Part shown: one piece after another, positions 41,228-49,583 of the stretch
Layout: each line of letters begins with the position of its first letter
Position numbering within the stretch: position 1 is the stretch's first letter
Assembly (NCBI RefSeq): GCF_905397285.1
Contig: NZ_CAJPUX010000004.1
Location: 434,001 to 498,000 of the forward strand
DNA: 64,000 nucleotides
Source: Cupriavidus plantarum
Lineage (GTDB): Bacteria; Pseudomonadota; Gammaproteobacteria; Burkholderiales; Burkholderiaceae
Direction: 5' to 3'
Program-made: the position numbers and the translations under genes
Notes under the pieces: generated by a model
The model's input: only the letters and a program-made list of their open reading frames with translations
Databases searched by the model: none
What the model was told of the DNA's origin: nothing

Positions 41228-41269
41228 GGCAGCGGGATCAGGGGGGCTGAATCGGGAAAGGCCGCTATT

Positions 41270-42259
41270 TTACCGGTTCGCGGGCGCAACGGGCGCGGCG
41301 GCCCCCGGATGCGATGGATCCTGTCCCCGCAGGCTGCCAAACTGCAGCGCATATTGCCGCGTCAGCTCCGCCCCGAAAAAGAAGATCTGGGCCGAGTAAT
41401 AGATCCACAGCATCAACGCCACGACCGAACCCGCCGCCCCATATGACGAGGCCACGGCGCTGTTCCCGAGATACAGGCCGATCAGGCGCTTGCCGACCGA
41501 AAACAGCAGCGCCGTGATGATCGCGCCCATGATCACGTCGCGCCAGGCAATGCGGGCATTCGGCAGCATCTTGAAGATCACGGCGAACAGCATCGTCACG
41601 ACGGTGAACGAGAATGCCGTGGAAATGGCGTCGGCCACGGGCGCGAACCAGGACGACGTCCACATCTGGCCCCAGAAGCGATCGAGCACCGCCAGCGCCG
41701 CGTTCACGACCAGCGACACCAGCAGCATGAACGCGAGCGCCAGCACGACGCTGAAGGACAGCAGCCGCGCGCGCACCAGCGTCTTCCAGCTCGCGCCGGG
41801 CGGCGGCGGCGCCTTCCAGATATCGTCGAGGCTGCTTTTGAGCTCGGCGAAGGCACTCGTCGCCCCGACAAACAGCACGCCGAAGGCGATGATCGCCGCC
41901 ACGCCGCTCCCGCCCGCGCGATGCGTCGCGGCCAGGATGCCCTGGATGGCGGCGGCGCCCTGCTCGCCGACGAGCCCGTTGATCTGCGCGAAGATCTCGC
42001 CACGCGCGGCCTCGGCCCCGAAGAACAGGCCGGCAATGGAGATCACCAGCACGAGGATCGGGGCCAGCGAGAACAACATGTAGAACGACAGCGCGGCACC
42101 CTTGCTGGCCGCGCGGTGATCGAGCCAGTCCTTCACGGCAGCCACGACCACGCGCACGGTCCGCGCGCCAGTGTGCCGGTCGGGCAGCAAGCGGCCCCGG
42201 CGCGGCGACGGTGTCGAGTTCGAGGGCGGCGGCGAGGATGGCGTATCAGTCTGTCCCAT
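41270..42259 (-). CDS. YihY/BrkB-family inner-membrane protein
   Basis: The 329-residue product has about six hydrophobic segments and the YihY motifs HRAASKGAALSFYMLFSLAP and YGAAGSVVALMLWIYYSAQIFFFGAELT. The basic N-terminus and Pro-rich C-terminal tail are not conserved. The family was once described as ribonuclease BN, but this is not supported; the function remains unclear (possibly transport). It ends 42 bases from the prfC start. Confidence 0.88.
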   Translation of the reverse strand: MGQTDTPSSPPPSNSTPSPRRGRLLPDRHTGARTVRVVVAAVKDWLDHRAASKGAALSFYMLFSLAPILVLVISIAGLFFGAEAARGEIFAQINGLVGEQGAAAIQGILAATHRAGGSGVAAIIAFGVLFVGATSAFAELKSSLDDIWKAPPPPGASWKTLVRARLLSFSVVLALAFMLLVSLVVNAALAVLDRFWGQMWTSSWFAPVADAISTAFSFTVVTMLFAVIFKMLPNARIAWRDVIMGAIITALLFSVGKRLIGLYLGNSAVASSYGAAGSVVALMLWIYYSAQIFFFGAELTRQYALQFGSLRGQDPSHPGAAAPVAPANR

Positions 42260-42394
42260 GCGAGATGCGGTTCCGGAAAAATGCCTGCGTTCATCATACT
42301 GCCCATTCGAGTCTGGGGCGGGCGGCTTCGGGGCGACCTGCTAGAGTGAATCCATGTGCCGCCAATCGGCACCGATCGCCCACTGGAGATCTTC

Positions 42395-42562
42395 GTGACT
42401 TGCACACTTCATGCCGGACGCCGGATGTCCCTGGCGCTTGCGGTCTGCCTGCTGGCGCTGGCCGGCTGCGACAAGAGCCAGCCGGGCCCCGGCCCCGGCC
42501 CCAAACCGATTTCCGGCACCGCGCCGGCACCGGCCGCCAGCGCACCCGCCGCGCCGCGCTAG
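42395..42562 (+). CDS. small lipoprotein
   Basis: The 55-residue product has an Arg-containing leader and a good lipobox (LLALAGC), followed by a short Pro/Ala-rich mature part of about 27 residues. The start GTG 42395 is chosen because GGAG lies 6 bases upstream; an ATG at 42425 in frame would also leave a signal peptide. It is likely anchored in the outer membrane as an entericidin-like small lipoprotein, but no specific family is recognised. Confidence 0.6.
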   Translation: MTCTLHAGRRMSLALAVCLLALAGCDKSQPGPGPGPKPISGTAPAPAASAPAAPR

Positions 42563-42618
42563 CCGCCCGCCTCCGGGTCACGCGCCGGCGGCCCCACGCC
42601 GCCGGGCATCGGGAGCCT

Positions 42619-42635
42619 GCGTACCCGTTTCTGCG
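42619..42635 (-). repeat. isolated perfect iteron copy 9
   Basis: GCGTACCCGTTTCTGCG, 57 bases after the small lipoprotein gene, in the long gap 42563-43370. Confidence 0.92.
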
Positions 42636-43020
42636 TCAAACGCTTGTTTCAGCAATGCAACCGGATGCACGGCCTCCCGCGCGCGCTCGTCGCGCATTCG
42701 CCCCTACAGCCGATGCGATGCGAGCGGCCACTATTGTTGTAAGTGTTGCCCGGCGCGCCCACAAGGGTGACGGCAGCGAGGACTTAAGGTGGCGCACCCA
42801 GCTAAATCTTGCAGCCGGTGGCCACCTGCTTCCCACCCGAGTCGCTGGCGCGCGGAGGCGCCGGCGGACTTGCGTATTTTCATCGGGCGAACACCCTGGG
42901 CGGGCGTTTGACAACTTGCGTAACAGGCGCGAAACCGATCGCGGAGGGAAACCGCTCCCTTACCCCCGCAATCTCGTCCCCGCTTCCAGAATGCCGCGCC
43001 CCATAAGCGCTTGCGCGCAT

Positions 43021-43036
43021 TGGCACGCTTGTCGCT
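43021..43036 (+). promoter_or_regulatory. possible sigma-54 promoter
   Basis: TGGCACGCTTGTCGCT matches the sigma-54 consensus TGGCACR-N4-TTGCW with one mismatch (TCGC for TTGC) and the correct spacing. It lies upstream of the small open frame at 43094 and the exported protein at 43371, and next to a gene for a sigma-54 activator (43894-45270). The rest of 42563-43370 holds iteron copy 9 and no other clear signal. Confidence 0.35.
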
Positions 43037-43093
43037 TTGCAATAGGCGGGAGAAGTCCGAGTCAACATCACTAGAACGCAGGAGATCACTGCC

Positions 43094-43288
43094 ATGCGTC
43101 ATCCGCCCGCGCGCATGACGGCCCGCAGGCGATCCTATCGACTGGCCGGCCCGCCGCCGTCGGTACAGGATCTGCTGTCGCCGCCGTTACTGCCGTTTCC
43201 ACATGCCCCGAGACATCCGTCGCCCTTCTGTGCCGCATCCAGCCGTATGTCGGCCGCGCGCGCGAGTCGCATGCGTCCCGCGAAATAG
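43094..43288 (+). CDS. possible small basic protein (weak)
   Basis: A 64-codon frame begins 8 bases after a good ribosome-binding sequence (AGGAGA) and follows the possible sigma-54 promoter. Its product is Arg/Pro/Ser-rich and resembles nothing known, and such composition is common in non-coding frames of GC-rich DNA. It may be a leader peptide for the exported-protein gene at 43371. Confidence 0.25.
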   Translation: MRHPPARMTARRRSYRLAGPPPSVQDLLSPPLLPFPHAPRHPSPFCAASSRMSAARASRMRPAK

Positions 43289-43370
43289 CGTCACGGCGAA
43301 TGTCGCGTCACGTTGTTTATGTGCTCCGTCCCCCGGCGGGCACCTTCTTCCAGCCAGGGAGGGAGCCATC

Positions 43371-43802
43371 ATGATTGCCAGAAAGATTGCCGCCGCGGCG
43401 CTGGCCCTGCTCTCCACCGCGGCCACGTCCGCGCTGGCGGGCAGCTATTCGTACTTCGACCGCGGCGACGCGGTGAATCCGAACAGCCACGCAGCCGTCA
43501 GCAACGACATCTATGTGCGCAGTTTCGGCTGGGCATGGGGAGACGTGAAATATGGCCGGGACGAGTCGCCGCCACAGTCGGACGGCCGTCAGGCGCGCGA
43601 GAGCGTGCTGGACCCGCGCGACCTGCCGCCCGGTCAGCTCGCCCCGCAGAACAACGCGCAGCCGCGCCAGCCGCGCGGCAAGATCAGCATGAACCTCGCG
43701 GCACAGTCATCCGCGCAGTGGCCTGCCTATCGGCTCGGGGAAGAGCCCGGGCCCGGGGGAGAGCCCGCAAGCCTGATGCGGCCGGGAGGGATCGAGCGCT
43801 AG
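43371..43802 (+). CDS. exported protein of unknown function
   Basis: The 143-residue product has a clear signal peptide (ALALLSTAATSALAG) followed by SYSYFDRGDAVNPN, a Trp-containing segment (RSFGWAWGDVKYG) and a long hydrophilic Pro/Gln-rich part that looks disordered. ATG 43371 follows AGGGAGGGA at the right distance. I do not recognise the family. It faces the sigma-54 activator gene tail to tail and may be one of its targets. Confidence 0.65.
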   Translation: MIARKIAAAALALLSTAATSALAGSYSYFDRGDAVNPNSHAAVSNDIYVRSFGWAWGDVKYGRDESPPQSDGRQARESVLDPRDLPPGQLAPQNNAQPRQPRGKISMNLAAQSSAQWPAYRLGEEPGPGGEPASLMRPGGIER

Positions 43803-43893
43803 CCCGCCGCCGCCGCAATGCACGGCGAGGGGTAACACGGGAGGCCGGCGAGCGGACGTCGCCGGCCTCCCGGTAGCGCCGCGCGGGCGGCGG

Positions 43894-45270
43894 CTATTCG
43901 CCTGCCGTCGCGCTCGCCTGCATATCCACGCGGATATTGTGCTTGTGCATGAGGCGGTACAGGGTGACCCGCGACACGTTGAGCTCGCGCGCGGCGGGCA
44001 CCACATGGAAACCGTGGCTCGCCATGACCGTGCGGATGGCCTCGCGCTCGGCTTCCTCGCGAATCGCGTCGAGCGTCTTGCGCGGAAGCTCCGCACCCCC
44101 GTGCAACTGCAGGTCTTCCGCCGTGATCTTGCGGTTGTCCGTCATGACGATCGCGCGCCGGACCCGGTTGATGAGTTCGCGGACATTCCCCGGCCATGTG
44201 TACTGCATCATGGCCTGCGTCGCGCATGCGGAGAATCCCCGAATGCGGCGATGCGCTTCGTGACCGTGTTCGGCGAGCACGGCATTCGCGAGCAGCAGGA
44301 TGTCCTCGCCCCGCTCCCGCAACGGCGGAATTGTCAGCGTAAGCACGCAGAGACGGTGAAACAGGTCGGAGCGGAACCGGCCGTCGGCCTGCGCCGCCAC
44401 CAGGTCCACGTGCGTGGCCGAGATGATGCGCAGGTCCAGCGGAATCGACTGATGTCCGCCGAGCCGTGTGATCGTGCCCTGCTGCAGGAATCGCAGCAGC
44501 GCCACCTGGCTCTCGAGCGGCAGGTCGCCGATTTCGTCGAGGAACAGTGTGCCGCCCTGTGCCTGCTCGATCCAGCCGATCTTGCGCTGGTTCGCGCCGG
44601 TAAACGCGCCCTTCTCGTAGCCGAACAGTTCCGACTGCACGAGGTGCGATGGAATTGCACCGCAGTTGATGGCGACGAACGGCCCTTTGCGGCGATTCGA
44701 CGATTCGTGGATGGCCTGCGCGGCGAGCTCCTTGCCCGTACCCGACTCGCCGGAGATGAAGACCGGCGCATCGTTGTGCGCCACCTTCGCCAGCGAGCGG
44801 AACATCATCCGCATGGCCCCGCATTCGCCGATCATCGGGCCATGCGAGGCGTGTTCGACCACGCGCGCGCCATGCAGGCATGCCATGCCGTGCGCGTGCT
44901 TGAGCGTGTAAAGCAGCTCGTCGAACGAGAAAGGCGTGCGCACGTAGTCCACGCAGTAGTCGCGGATGAGCCGGCGCACACGCTCGTCCTCGAGCATGAC
45001 GGTCGACGTGATGGCCACCCACATCACGTGCAGATGCTGCAGGCCCTGCTCGAGCTGCGTGAGTTCCGCATCGGTGTAGGCAGCCTGCAGATCGATGATG
45101 CCGGCCATGGGCGCGCTCCCGCGCACCACGCGTTCGAGATCGCGAACCTGCTGGACACGCCGGATCTCCCATCCGGAGCCAAACTGGTTGGCGCTGAAAC
45201 CAAAATCCTCATAGCGCGACACGAGCACGATCTGTGCGGAGCGTGTCGACGCCTTGCACAGTCGGTCCAT
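43894..45270 (-). CDS. sigma-54-dependent activator with VpsR-like N-terminal domain
   Basis: The 458-residue product has an atypical receiver-like N-terminal domain (residues 1-125), lacking the usual phosphorylation pocket. An AAA+ domain follows with Walker A (ISGESGTGKELAAQ), the GAFTGA loop (YEKGAFTGAN) needed to contact sigma-54, and Walker B (GGTLFLDEIGDLP). It ends in a Fis-type helix-turn-helix (PAARELNVSRVTLYRLM). The overall form resembles VpsR-like regulators of exopolysaccharide genes, some of which respond to c-di-GMP. GGAGAACGTC precedes ATG 45270. Possible targets are the gene at 43371 and the glycan region from 55 kb; this is inference. Confidence 0.88.
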   Translation of the reverse strand: MDRLCKASTRSAQIVLVSRYEDFGFSANQFGSGWEIRRVQQVRDLERVVRGSAPMAGIIDLQAAYTDAELTQLEQGLQHLHVMWVAITSTVMLEDERVRRLIRDYCVDYVRTPFSFDELLYTLKHAHGMACLHGARVVEHASHGPMIGECGAMRMMFRSLAKVAHNDAPVFISGESGTGKELAAQAIHESSNRRKGPFVAINCGAIPSHLVQSELFGYEKGAFTGANQRKIGWIEQAQGGTLFLDEIGDLPLESQVALLRFLQQGTITRLGGHQSIPLDLRIISATHVDLVAAQADGRFRSDLFHRLCVLTLTIPPLRERGEDILLLANAVLAEHGHEAHRRIRGFSACATQAMMQYTWPGNVRELINRVRRAIVMTDNRKITAEDLQLHGGAELPRKTLDAIREEAEREAIRTVMASHGFHVVPAARELNVSRVTLYRLMHKHNIRVDMQASATAGE

Positions 45271-45362
45271 GACGTTCTCCCTGACGTTGGCCTTCTTGTT
45301 GATGACGGCGGCGATGTCTGTATCCGCCGGCGGGGGATGCGCCCCCGCGCGCAACGTGGGAA

Positions 45363-45848
45363 TCACGGTCTGGAAGGACTGCGGGATTGCTCTTCGAGGA
45401 CGCTCCGATAGTCGCGTCCCGATTGCAACTGGTCGCGGATGCGCCGTCGGACCATGTCTTTTTCCCGCATGAGCTCCACGCTCGGCGATTCGGGGGTCTG
45501 GCCCGAGTACTGCAGATACAGCGCCTTGTAGGTGAGTTGGCTGAGGATCCATTCCTGCAGCAGCTTGCGCTGGCGCACGACTTCGACGGCGAGGAGCCGG
45601 TGGCGATTCAGCAGGCTTTCGACGGCACCGCGCACGCGTGGCGACAGATCGGGTTCTTCCGCGAGCATTGCCGCGAGATCGGCAAGCGTGTGTTCCTCGT
45701 GCCCGTTGTCCTGCCCTTGTTCTCTTATAGCGATGTCGTCCGCCGTGGCGGAGGCTTCTCCCAGCGCAGCCCAGGCGCGATGGATCGATTGGTTGGCGGA
45801 TTCACTGATGGGCCCGATGTCCGGACGCCGGATCTCTCCTGCGGTCAT
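45363..45848 (-). CDS. helical cytoplasmic protein of unknown function
   Basis: The 161-residue product is rich in charged helices (LADLAAMLAEEPDLSPRVRGAVESLL; LLAVEVVRQRKLLQEWILSQLTY) and has no signal peptide or membrane segment. A coiled-coil is possible in the middle. ATG 45848 is preferred; a GTG at 45881 in frame is weaker. It lies 92 bases upstream of the sigma-54 activator on the same strand and may share its transcript. I do not recognise a family. Confidence 0.6.
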   Translation of the reverse strand: MTAGEIRRPDIGPISESANQSIHRAWAALGEASATADDIAIREQGQDNGHEEHTLADLAAMLAEEPDLSPRVRGAVESLLNRHRLLAVEVVRQRKLLQEWILSQLTYKALYLQYSGQTPESPSVELMREKDMVRRRIRDQLQSGRDYRSVLEEQSRSPSRP

Positions 45849-45910
45849 GATCTGTTCCCCGTTGAACAACACCCCCGGCACTGCATGCTCGCGTCCCGCT
45901 CCCGTTCACC

Positions 45911-45949
45911 CGGTCGGTCCACGCGGTCGGTTCGCGCGGTCGGTCGCGA
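45911..45949. repeat. three tandem 13-bp repeats
   Basis: CGGTCGGTCCACG, CGGTCGGTTCGCG and CGGTCGGTCGCGA follow each other without gap, upstream of the helical protein gene. They may be regulator binding sites. The surrounding gap 45849-46353 also holds a hairpin (AAGGGCGC/GCGCCCTT, 46107-46128), a degenerate iteron and a perfect iteron; no gene is seen in it. Confidence 0.5.
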
Positions 45950-46271
45950 CTACCACTGACTTGTCTGGTTTTCTGGCTTTCTTGTGGGCTATCGCGTCTC
46001 CGCGCGATCTGGGATGTCGCAATCTCCGTGGCGGAGTCGTGTTATCCACGCGTTGGAATGTCTGCCCCATTCCGAAAAGACCCGCGCGACATGTGCGGAG
46101 TCAAGAAAGGGCGCTCTTACGCGCCCTTCTCTGCCACGCATCTAGTTGAGTGCATTTGTGCCCGTTTGTCCAGTCCGCAGACCCCCCTTTCAGCCATATC
46201 TCATACTTTTGTATGAGAGCGAAACGCCGCATCCGTATTCGCCTTTAAGGTAAATGAGCACTCACATTTGG

Positions 46272-46288
46272 CGCAGCAACGGGTACGG
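46272..46288 (+). repeat. degenerate iteron copy
   Basis: CGCAGCAACGGGTACGG matches the iteron consensus at 15 of 17 positions and lies 46 bases before a perfect copy in the same orientation. Confidence 0.65.
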
Positions 46289-46317
46289 TCGGTGGCTTGC
46301 GGGGCACGTGTGACTGG

Positions 46318-46334
46318 CGCAGAAACGGGTACGC
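46318..46334 (+). repeat. isolated perfect iteron copy 10
   Basis: CGCAGAAACGGGTACGC, just after the stop of the purine permease gene, about 2 kb left of the origin array. Confidence 0.92.
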
Positions 46335-46353
46335 TCGCGCCGGTCGGCTGGGG

Positions 46354-47700
46354 TCAGTGGCCCGGCAGGTAGTAGAACTTGAAGACGAACACCAGGGCGA
46401 TGATCCACACGATGACCGGCACATCCCTCGCGCGGCCCGTCAGCAACTTGAGCGCCGCATAAGTAATGAAGCCGAACGCGACGCCATTGGCGACGGAATA
46501 CGTGAATGGCATGCCCAGCGCCGTCAGGACGGCGGGCACGGCCTCGGTGACGTCATTCCATTCGATGTCCACGAGTTCGCGCAACATGAGGCACGAGACG
46601 TAAAGCAGCGCGGGCGCCGTCGCATAGGCGGGCACGGTGCCCGCAAGCGGCGCGAGGAACAGGCAGGCAAGGAACAGCGCGGCCACGGTGACGGCCGTCA
46701 AGCCCGTGCGGCCGCCGGCCTGCACGCCGGAGGCGCTCTCGATATAGGCCGTGGTAGACGACGTGCCAAGCAGCGAACCCGCCATGATCGCGGTGCTGTC
46801 CGCCATCAGGGCCTTGTTGAGCCGATGCATCTTGCCGGCCTTGAGCAGCCCCGCGCGATTCGCCACGCCCATCAGCGTGCCCGTCGCATCGAACAATTCG
46901 ACGAGGAAGAAGACGAGCACCACGTTGATAATGCCGATGGAAAGCGCACCCGAGATATCGAGCTTGAACAACGTGGGCGCGAGCGACGGCGGCATCGACA
47001 CGACACCGTGGAACGCGTTGCCACCGAAGATGAAGCTCAGCACCGTCGTGAACAGGATGCCGATCAGGATTGCACCCTTCACGCGCAGTCGCTCGAGCGC
47101 GACGATTGCGAGGAACCCGACAATCGCGAGCACGGCGGACGGCTGGTGCAGATCCCCCAGCGTCACCATCGTCACGGGATTCGCCGTGATGATGCCGGCG
47201 TTCTTCAGCGCGATGATCGCCAGGAAGAGGCCGATGCCCGCGGTGATGGCGACGCGGATCGCGTGCGGGATGCCGTTGACGATCATCTCGCGAATGCGCA
47301 CCAGCGTCACGACCAGGAACAGGCATCCCGAGATGAACACCGCCCCGAGCGCGGCCTCCCACGGGAGCCCCATCCCCTTGACGACCGTGTATGCGAAGTA
47401 CGCGTTGAGGCCCATGCCGGGCGCCATGCCGATCGGATAGTTGGCGTACAGCCCCATGATGAGCGTGCCGATCGCCGCGGCGAGGCAGGTGGCGACGAAC
47501 ACGGCATCCTTGGGCACGCCGGCATCGCCGAGGATGCTCGGATTGACGAAGACGATGTACGCCATCGTCAGGAACGTCGTCAGCCCGGCGAGCAGCTCCG
47601 TGCGGACGTTGGTGTCATGCTCGCGCAGCCGGAACCATCGTTCGATCGCGGACGATGGCGCAGTGGACGCATCCTGTGTCGGGGGCGCGGATTGTGGCAT
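46354..47700 (-). CDS. NCS2-family purine permease (guanine/hypoxanthine type)
   Basis: The 448-residue inner-membrane protein has about 12-14 helices and the AzgA-branch motifs GLTTFLTMAYIVFVNP, MGLNAYFAYTVV, DATGTLMGVANRAG and STTAYIESASGVQAGGRTG. These proteins import hypoxanthine, guanine or adenine by proton symport. ATG 47700 (MPQSAPPTQD) gives the normal start; the frame extends 43 codons upstream without support. It is a single gene. Confidence 0.92.
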   Translation of the reverse strand: MPQSAPPTQDASTAPSSAIERWFRLREHDTNVRTELLAGLTTFLTMAYIVFVNPSILGDAGVPKDAVFVATCLAAAIGTLIMGLYANYPIGMAPGMGLNAYFAYTVVKGMGLPWEAALGAVFISGCLFLVVTLVRIREMIVNGIPHAIRVAITAGIGLFLAIIALKNAGIITANPVTMVTLGDLHQPSAVLAIVGFLAIVALERLRVKGAILIGILFTTVLSFIFGGNAFHGVVSMPPSLAPTLFKLDISGALSIGIINVVLVFFLVELFDATGTLMGVANRAGLLKAGKMHRLNKALMADSTAIMAGSLLGTSSTTAYIESASGVQAGGRTGLTAVTVAALFLACLFLAPLAGTVPAYATAPALLYVSCLMLRELVDIEWNDVTEAVPAVLTALGMPFTYSVANGVAFGFITYAALKLLTGRARDVPVIVWIIALVFVFKFYYLPGH

Positions 47701-47943
47701 GGGTAGGGCTCCGGTTCTTGTGGGTGGCCGCTCGGCGCGGCATGGTGACGATTGCGTTGCACTGCCCCAGTGACAATAGCAACGAACGTGCGCACGGGCG
47801 AGGTGCACACGGATACGAAAAGGGCGCAATCATCCCATGGCCGGAGCCTGCCGGCACCATGTGACGTCGGGAATCACCCTACCTTGACGCTCCCGGGCAT
47901 CCCTCGTATAAAATGCCCGGCAGATTCAAGCGACGAGGCAACA

Positions 47944-48025
47944 GCGCATTCGTTTGCCACCGTCTTGGTATTTCGGTTGTCCATGGTGTCCTTTCCTTGA
48001 GTTGGCAGTACGGTGGCAAATGCGC
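47944..48025 (+). promoter_or_regulatory. long stem in the 5' leader of the cold-shock gene
   Basis: TTTGCCACCGT (47953-47963) pairs perfectly with ACGGTGGCAAA (48010-48020). The stem can be extended by GCGCA/TGCGC (47944-47948 with 48021-48025) across a 4-base bulge. The stem ends 39 bases before the cold-shock start codon and is followed by a T-rich stretch. Such a leader structure could respond to temperature, as known for cspA of E. coli. The rest of the 47701-48063 gap shows no gene. Confidence 0.5.
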
Positions 48026-48063
48026 CATCGATTTCTTCATTTATTTATTTGGAAAGCAATACC

Positions 48064-48273
48064 ATGTCCGCTCAAACCGGTATCGTGAAGTGGTTCAACG
48101 ACGCAAAGGGCTTCGGCTTCATCAAGCCGGACGCCGGCGGCGACGATCTGTTCGCCCACTTCTCGGAAGTCCGCGTGGAAGGTTTCAAGTCGCTGCAGGA
48201 AAACCAGCGCGTGTCGTTCGAAGTCAAGAACGGCCCGAAGGGTCTGCAAGCCGCGAACATCACGCCGCTGTAA
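48064..48273 (+). CDS. cold-shock protein (CspA family)
   Basis: The 69-residue single cold-shock domain has both RNA-binding motifs ([12 protein letters not shown] and DLFAHFS) and ends with the normal [15 protein letters not shown]. It acts as an RNA chaperone. ATG 48064 ([11 protein letters not shown]) is the family start and is preceded by GGAAAG. A strong terminator follows, and the origin iterons begin about 100 bases after the stop. Confidence 0.95.
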   Translation: MSAQTGIVKWFNDAKGFGFIKPDAGGDDLFAHFSEVRVEGFKSLQENQRVSFEVKNGPKGLQAANITPL

Positions 48274-48311
48274 ATCGTTCATTCGGTGCCCGCCGGGCAC
48301 CGTGGAACACG

Positions 48312-48342
48312 AAAACCCTGCCGATGCGGCAGGGTTTTTTTT
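48312..48342 (+). terminator. intrinsic terminator of the cold-shock gene
   Basis: AAAACCCTGCC pairs with GGCAGGGTTTT around a 5-base loop, with eight T at the 3' side. It insulates the origin from transcription coming from the left. Confidence 0.92.
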
Positions 48343-48563
48343 CGTCCGCAGGAATATCCATCTGGCCGCCCGCAGAAACGGGTACGCCGGCCCTGGCCGC
48401 CATGCCGCGCGTTGGGCGTTGGCGCTACGCCACATCGGCCCTGTTGCCCCACAAATATCGCTAGCAGAAACGGGTACGCCCGTGACCCGCGCGACACGCA
48501 GAATTGGGTACGCTTTTGCGGTTGTGCGAAGCGATCGCGGCTGTGGGCAGGCTGTGGGCAACG

Positions 48564-48572
48564 TTATCCACG
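48564..48572 (+). promoter_or_regulatory. DnaA-box-like site
   Basis: TTATCCACG matches 8 of 9 bases of TTATCCACA. It overlaps the start of a degenerate iteron at 48571. Confidence 0.5.
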
Positions 48573-48712
48573 CAGATTTTGGTACGAAAGCTCCCCTCGC
48601 AGCGGCCAGCACGCGGCCAGACGACGTCCGCGCAGAAACGGGTACGCTTCAGATATCCGTGCCACACAGTGGGAACACGCAGAATCGGGTACGCAGCGCG
48701 ATACCGCCCCAT

Positions 48713-48730
48713 GTATACGCGAGCGTATAC
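48713..48730. repeat. GTATAC palindrome
   Basis: GTATACGCGAGCGTATAC is a perfect 18-bp inverted repeat (2-base centre) in the origin. Further GTATAC hexamers lie at 48800 and as a tandem pair at 48836-48847. The half-site GTATACGC resembles the 3' half of the iteron (GGTACGC), so it may be a second class of RepA site. Confidence 0.55.
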
Positions 48731-49142
48731 GGACTGACGACACGTAAACGTTGCGCAGAAACGGGTACGCCACGGGGCGAACGACGCCGGTTTACGGTCG
48801 TATACAGTGAGCGCTGGCTCGGCTGGAAACGTCGCGTATACGTATACGTCGTGATGACTGCGCAAGGAGCGCCCGGAAAACCTACGCAGAAGTAGGTACG
48901 CTTTGCAAATTTCACACCGGGAAATGTTGCGCAGAAACGGGTACGTTTCGGCTTGAGCGCCGCCTGGGGCCTCGATCTCGCAGAAAGAGGTACGCCGCAG
49001 AAATGGGTACGTCCTACGTGCATGGCAGGCCTCAACCTCCAGCACGCAGAAGTAGGTACGCCCTGCGGGGGATTTCGCGCAGAAACAGGTACGCTTTGCC
49101 CAAAAGGGCGCGATGCACGGCTCGAAAACGTACTCGATTCTG

Positions 49143-49151
49143 CGTGGATAA
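49143..49151 (-). promoter_or_regulatory. DnaA-box-like site
   Basis: CGTGGATAA, that is TTATCCACG on the minus strand, 8 of 9 to the DnaA consensus. It overlaps the end of the inverted iteron at 49128. Confidence 0.5.
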
Positions 49152-49235
49152 CCGGATTCCGCGCGGCACGAAGGCGGACGGCGCTCCGGCATCCGATCGA
49201 CTGCGCAGAAACGGGTACGCTTTCGCGCGGGAAAC

Positions 49236-49244
49236 TGTGGAAAA
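49236..49244 (-). promoter_or_regulatory. DnaA box beside the phased iterons
   Basis: TGTGGAAAA is TTTTCCACA on the minus strand and fits the relaxed consensus TTWTNCACA completely. A weaker site TTATCCCCG (49263-49271) lies between it and the phased iterons. Confidence 0.6.
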
Positions 49245-49269
49245 GCCTGTGGAATCACAGAGTTATCCC

Positions 49270-49375
49270 CGCTGAATCGGGTTCGTGCCGGGCGCTGAAA
49301 CGGGTTCGGCCCGGCGCAGATTCGGGTTCGGGCCTACGCAGAAACGAGTACGGACGCGCGCAGAATCGGGTACGG
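49270..49375 (+). repeat. five iterons with a 22-bp period (probable core of the origin)
   Basis: Iteron variants start at 49270, 49293, 49315, 49337 and 49359, that is steps of 23, 22, 22 and 22 bp, about two helical turns, so all would face the same side of the DNA. They share CG at the start and TTCG or TACG near the end and differ from the consensus more than the scattered copies do. Regular phasing and adjacent DnaA boxes mark this as the likely initiator-loading array. Confidence 0.8.
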
Positions 49376-49407
49376 ACAGGTCAACTTTCGCCTTTGGAAT
49401 CAGGCAC

Positions 49408-49424
49408 GTATACGTCGCGTATAC
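49408..49424. repeat. GTATAC palindrome upstream of repA
   Basis: GTATACG-TCG-CGTATAC is an inverted repeat with a 3-base centre, placed between the phased iterons and the repA promoter region. It is a candidate operator for RepA autoregulation. Confidence 0.5.
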
Positions 49425-49425
49425 G

Positions 49426-49467
49426 GTTTACAAGTAGTTAACCCGTATCGGTATCGTTTACTGGTAG
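49426..49467 (+). promoter_or_regulatory. 12-bp direct repeats in the repA upstream region
   Basis: GTTTACAAGTAG (49426-49437) and GTTTACTGGTAG (49456-49467) are direct repeats 30 bp apart with TTAACCCGTATCGG between them. They lie about 190 bases before the repA start and probably belong to its promoter or control region. The exact promoter is not decided. Confidence 0.45.
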
Positions 49468-49583
49468 CTGATGTGCAGCCAACCGTGGACAACCCTCACG
49501 GGTTGCCCACCGTGTGCCCGCCATCCAGCCACCATTGAGAGACCCGATGAGCCCAACACAACGGGCCTGCGGGAAAAACCTCA

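Noticed and set aside
48371..49375. Repeats spaced by unique sequence, resembling a CRISPR array
   Set aside because: Repeats are only 17 bp, unevenly spaced, partly inverted and diverged, no cas genes are near, and repA follows; iterons explain them.
48286..49441. Several open frames across the origin with repeated ETGT, RNGYA or PFLR peptides
   Set aside because: The repeated peptides are the iterons translated in different frames; no ribosome-binding sites or family similarity.
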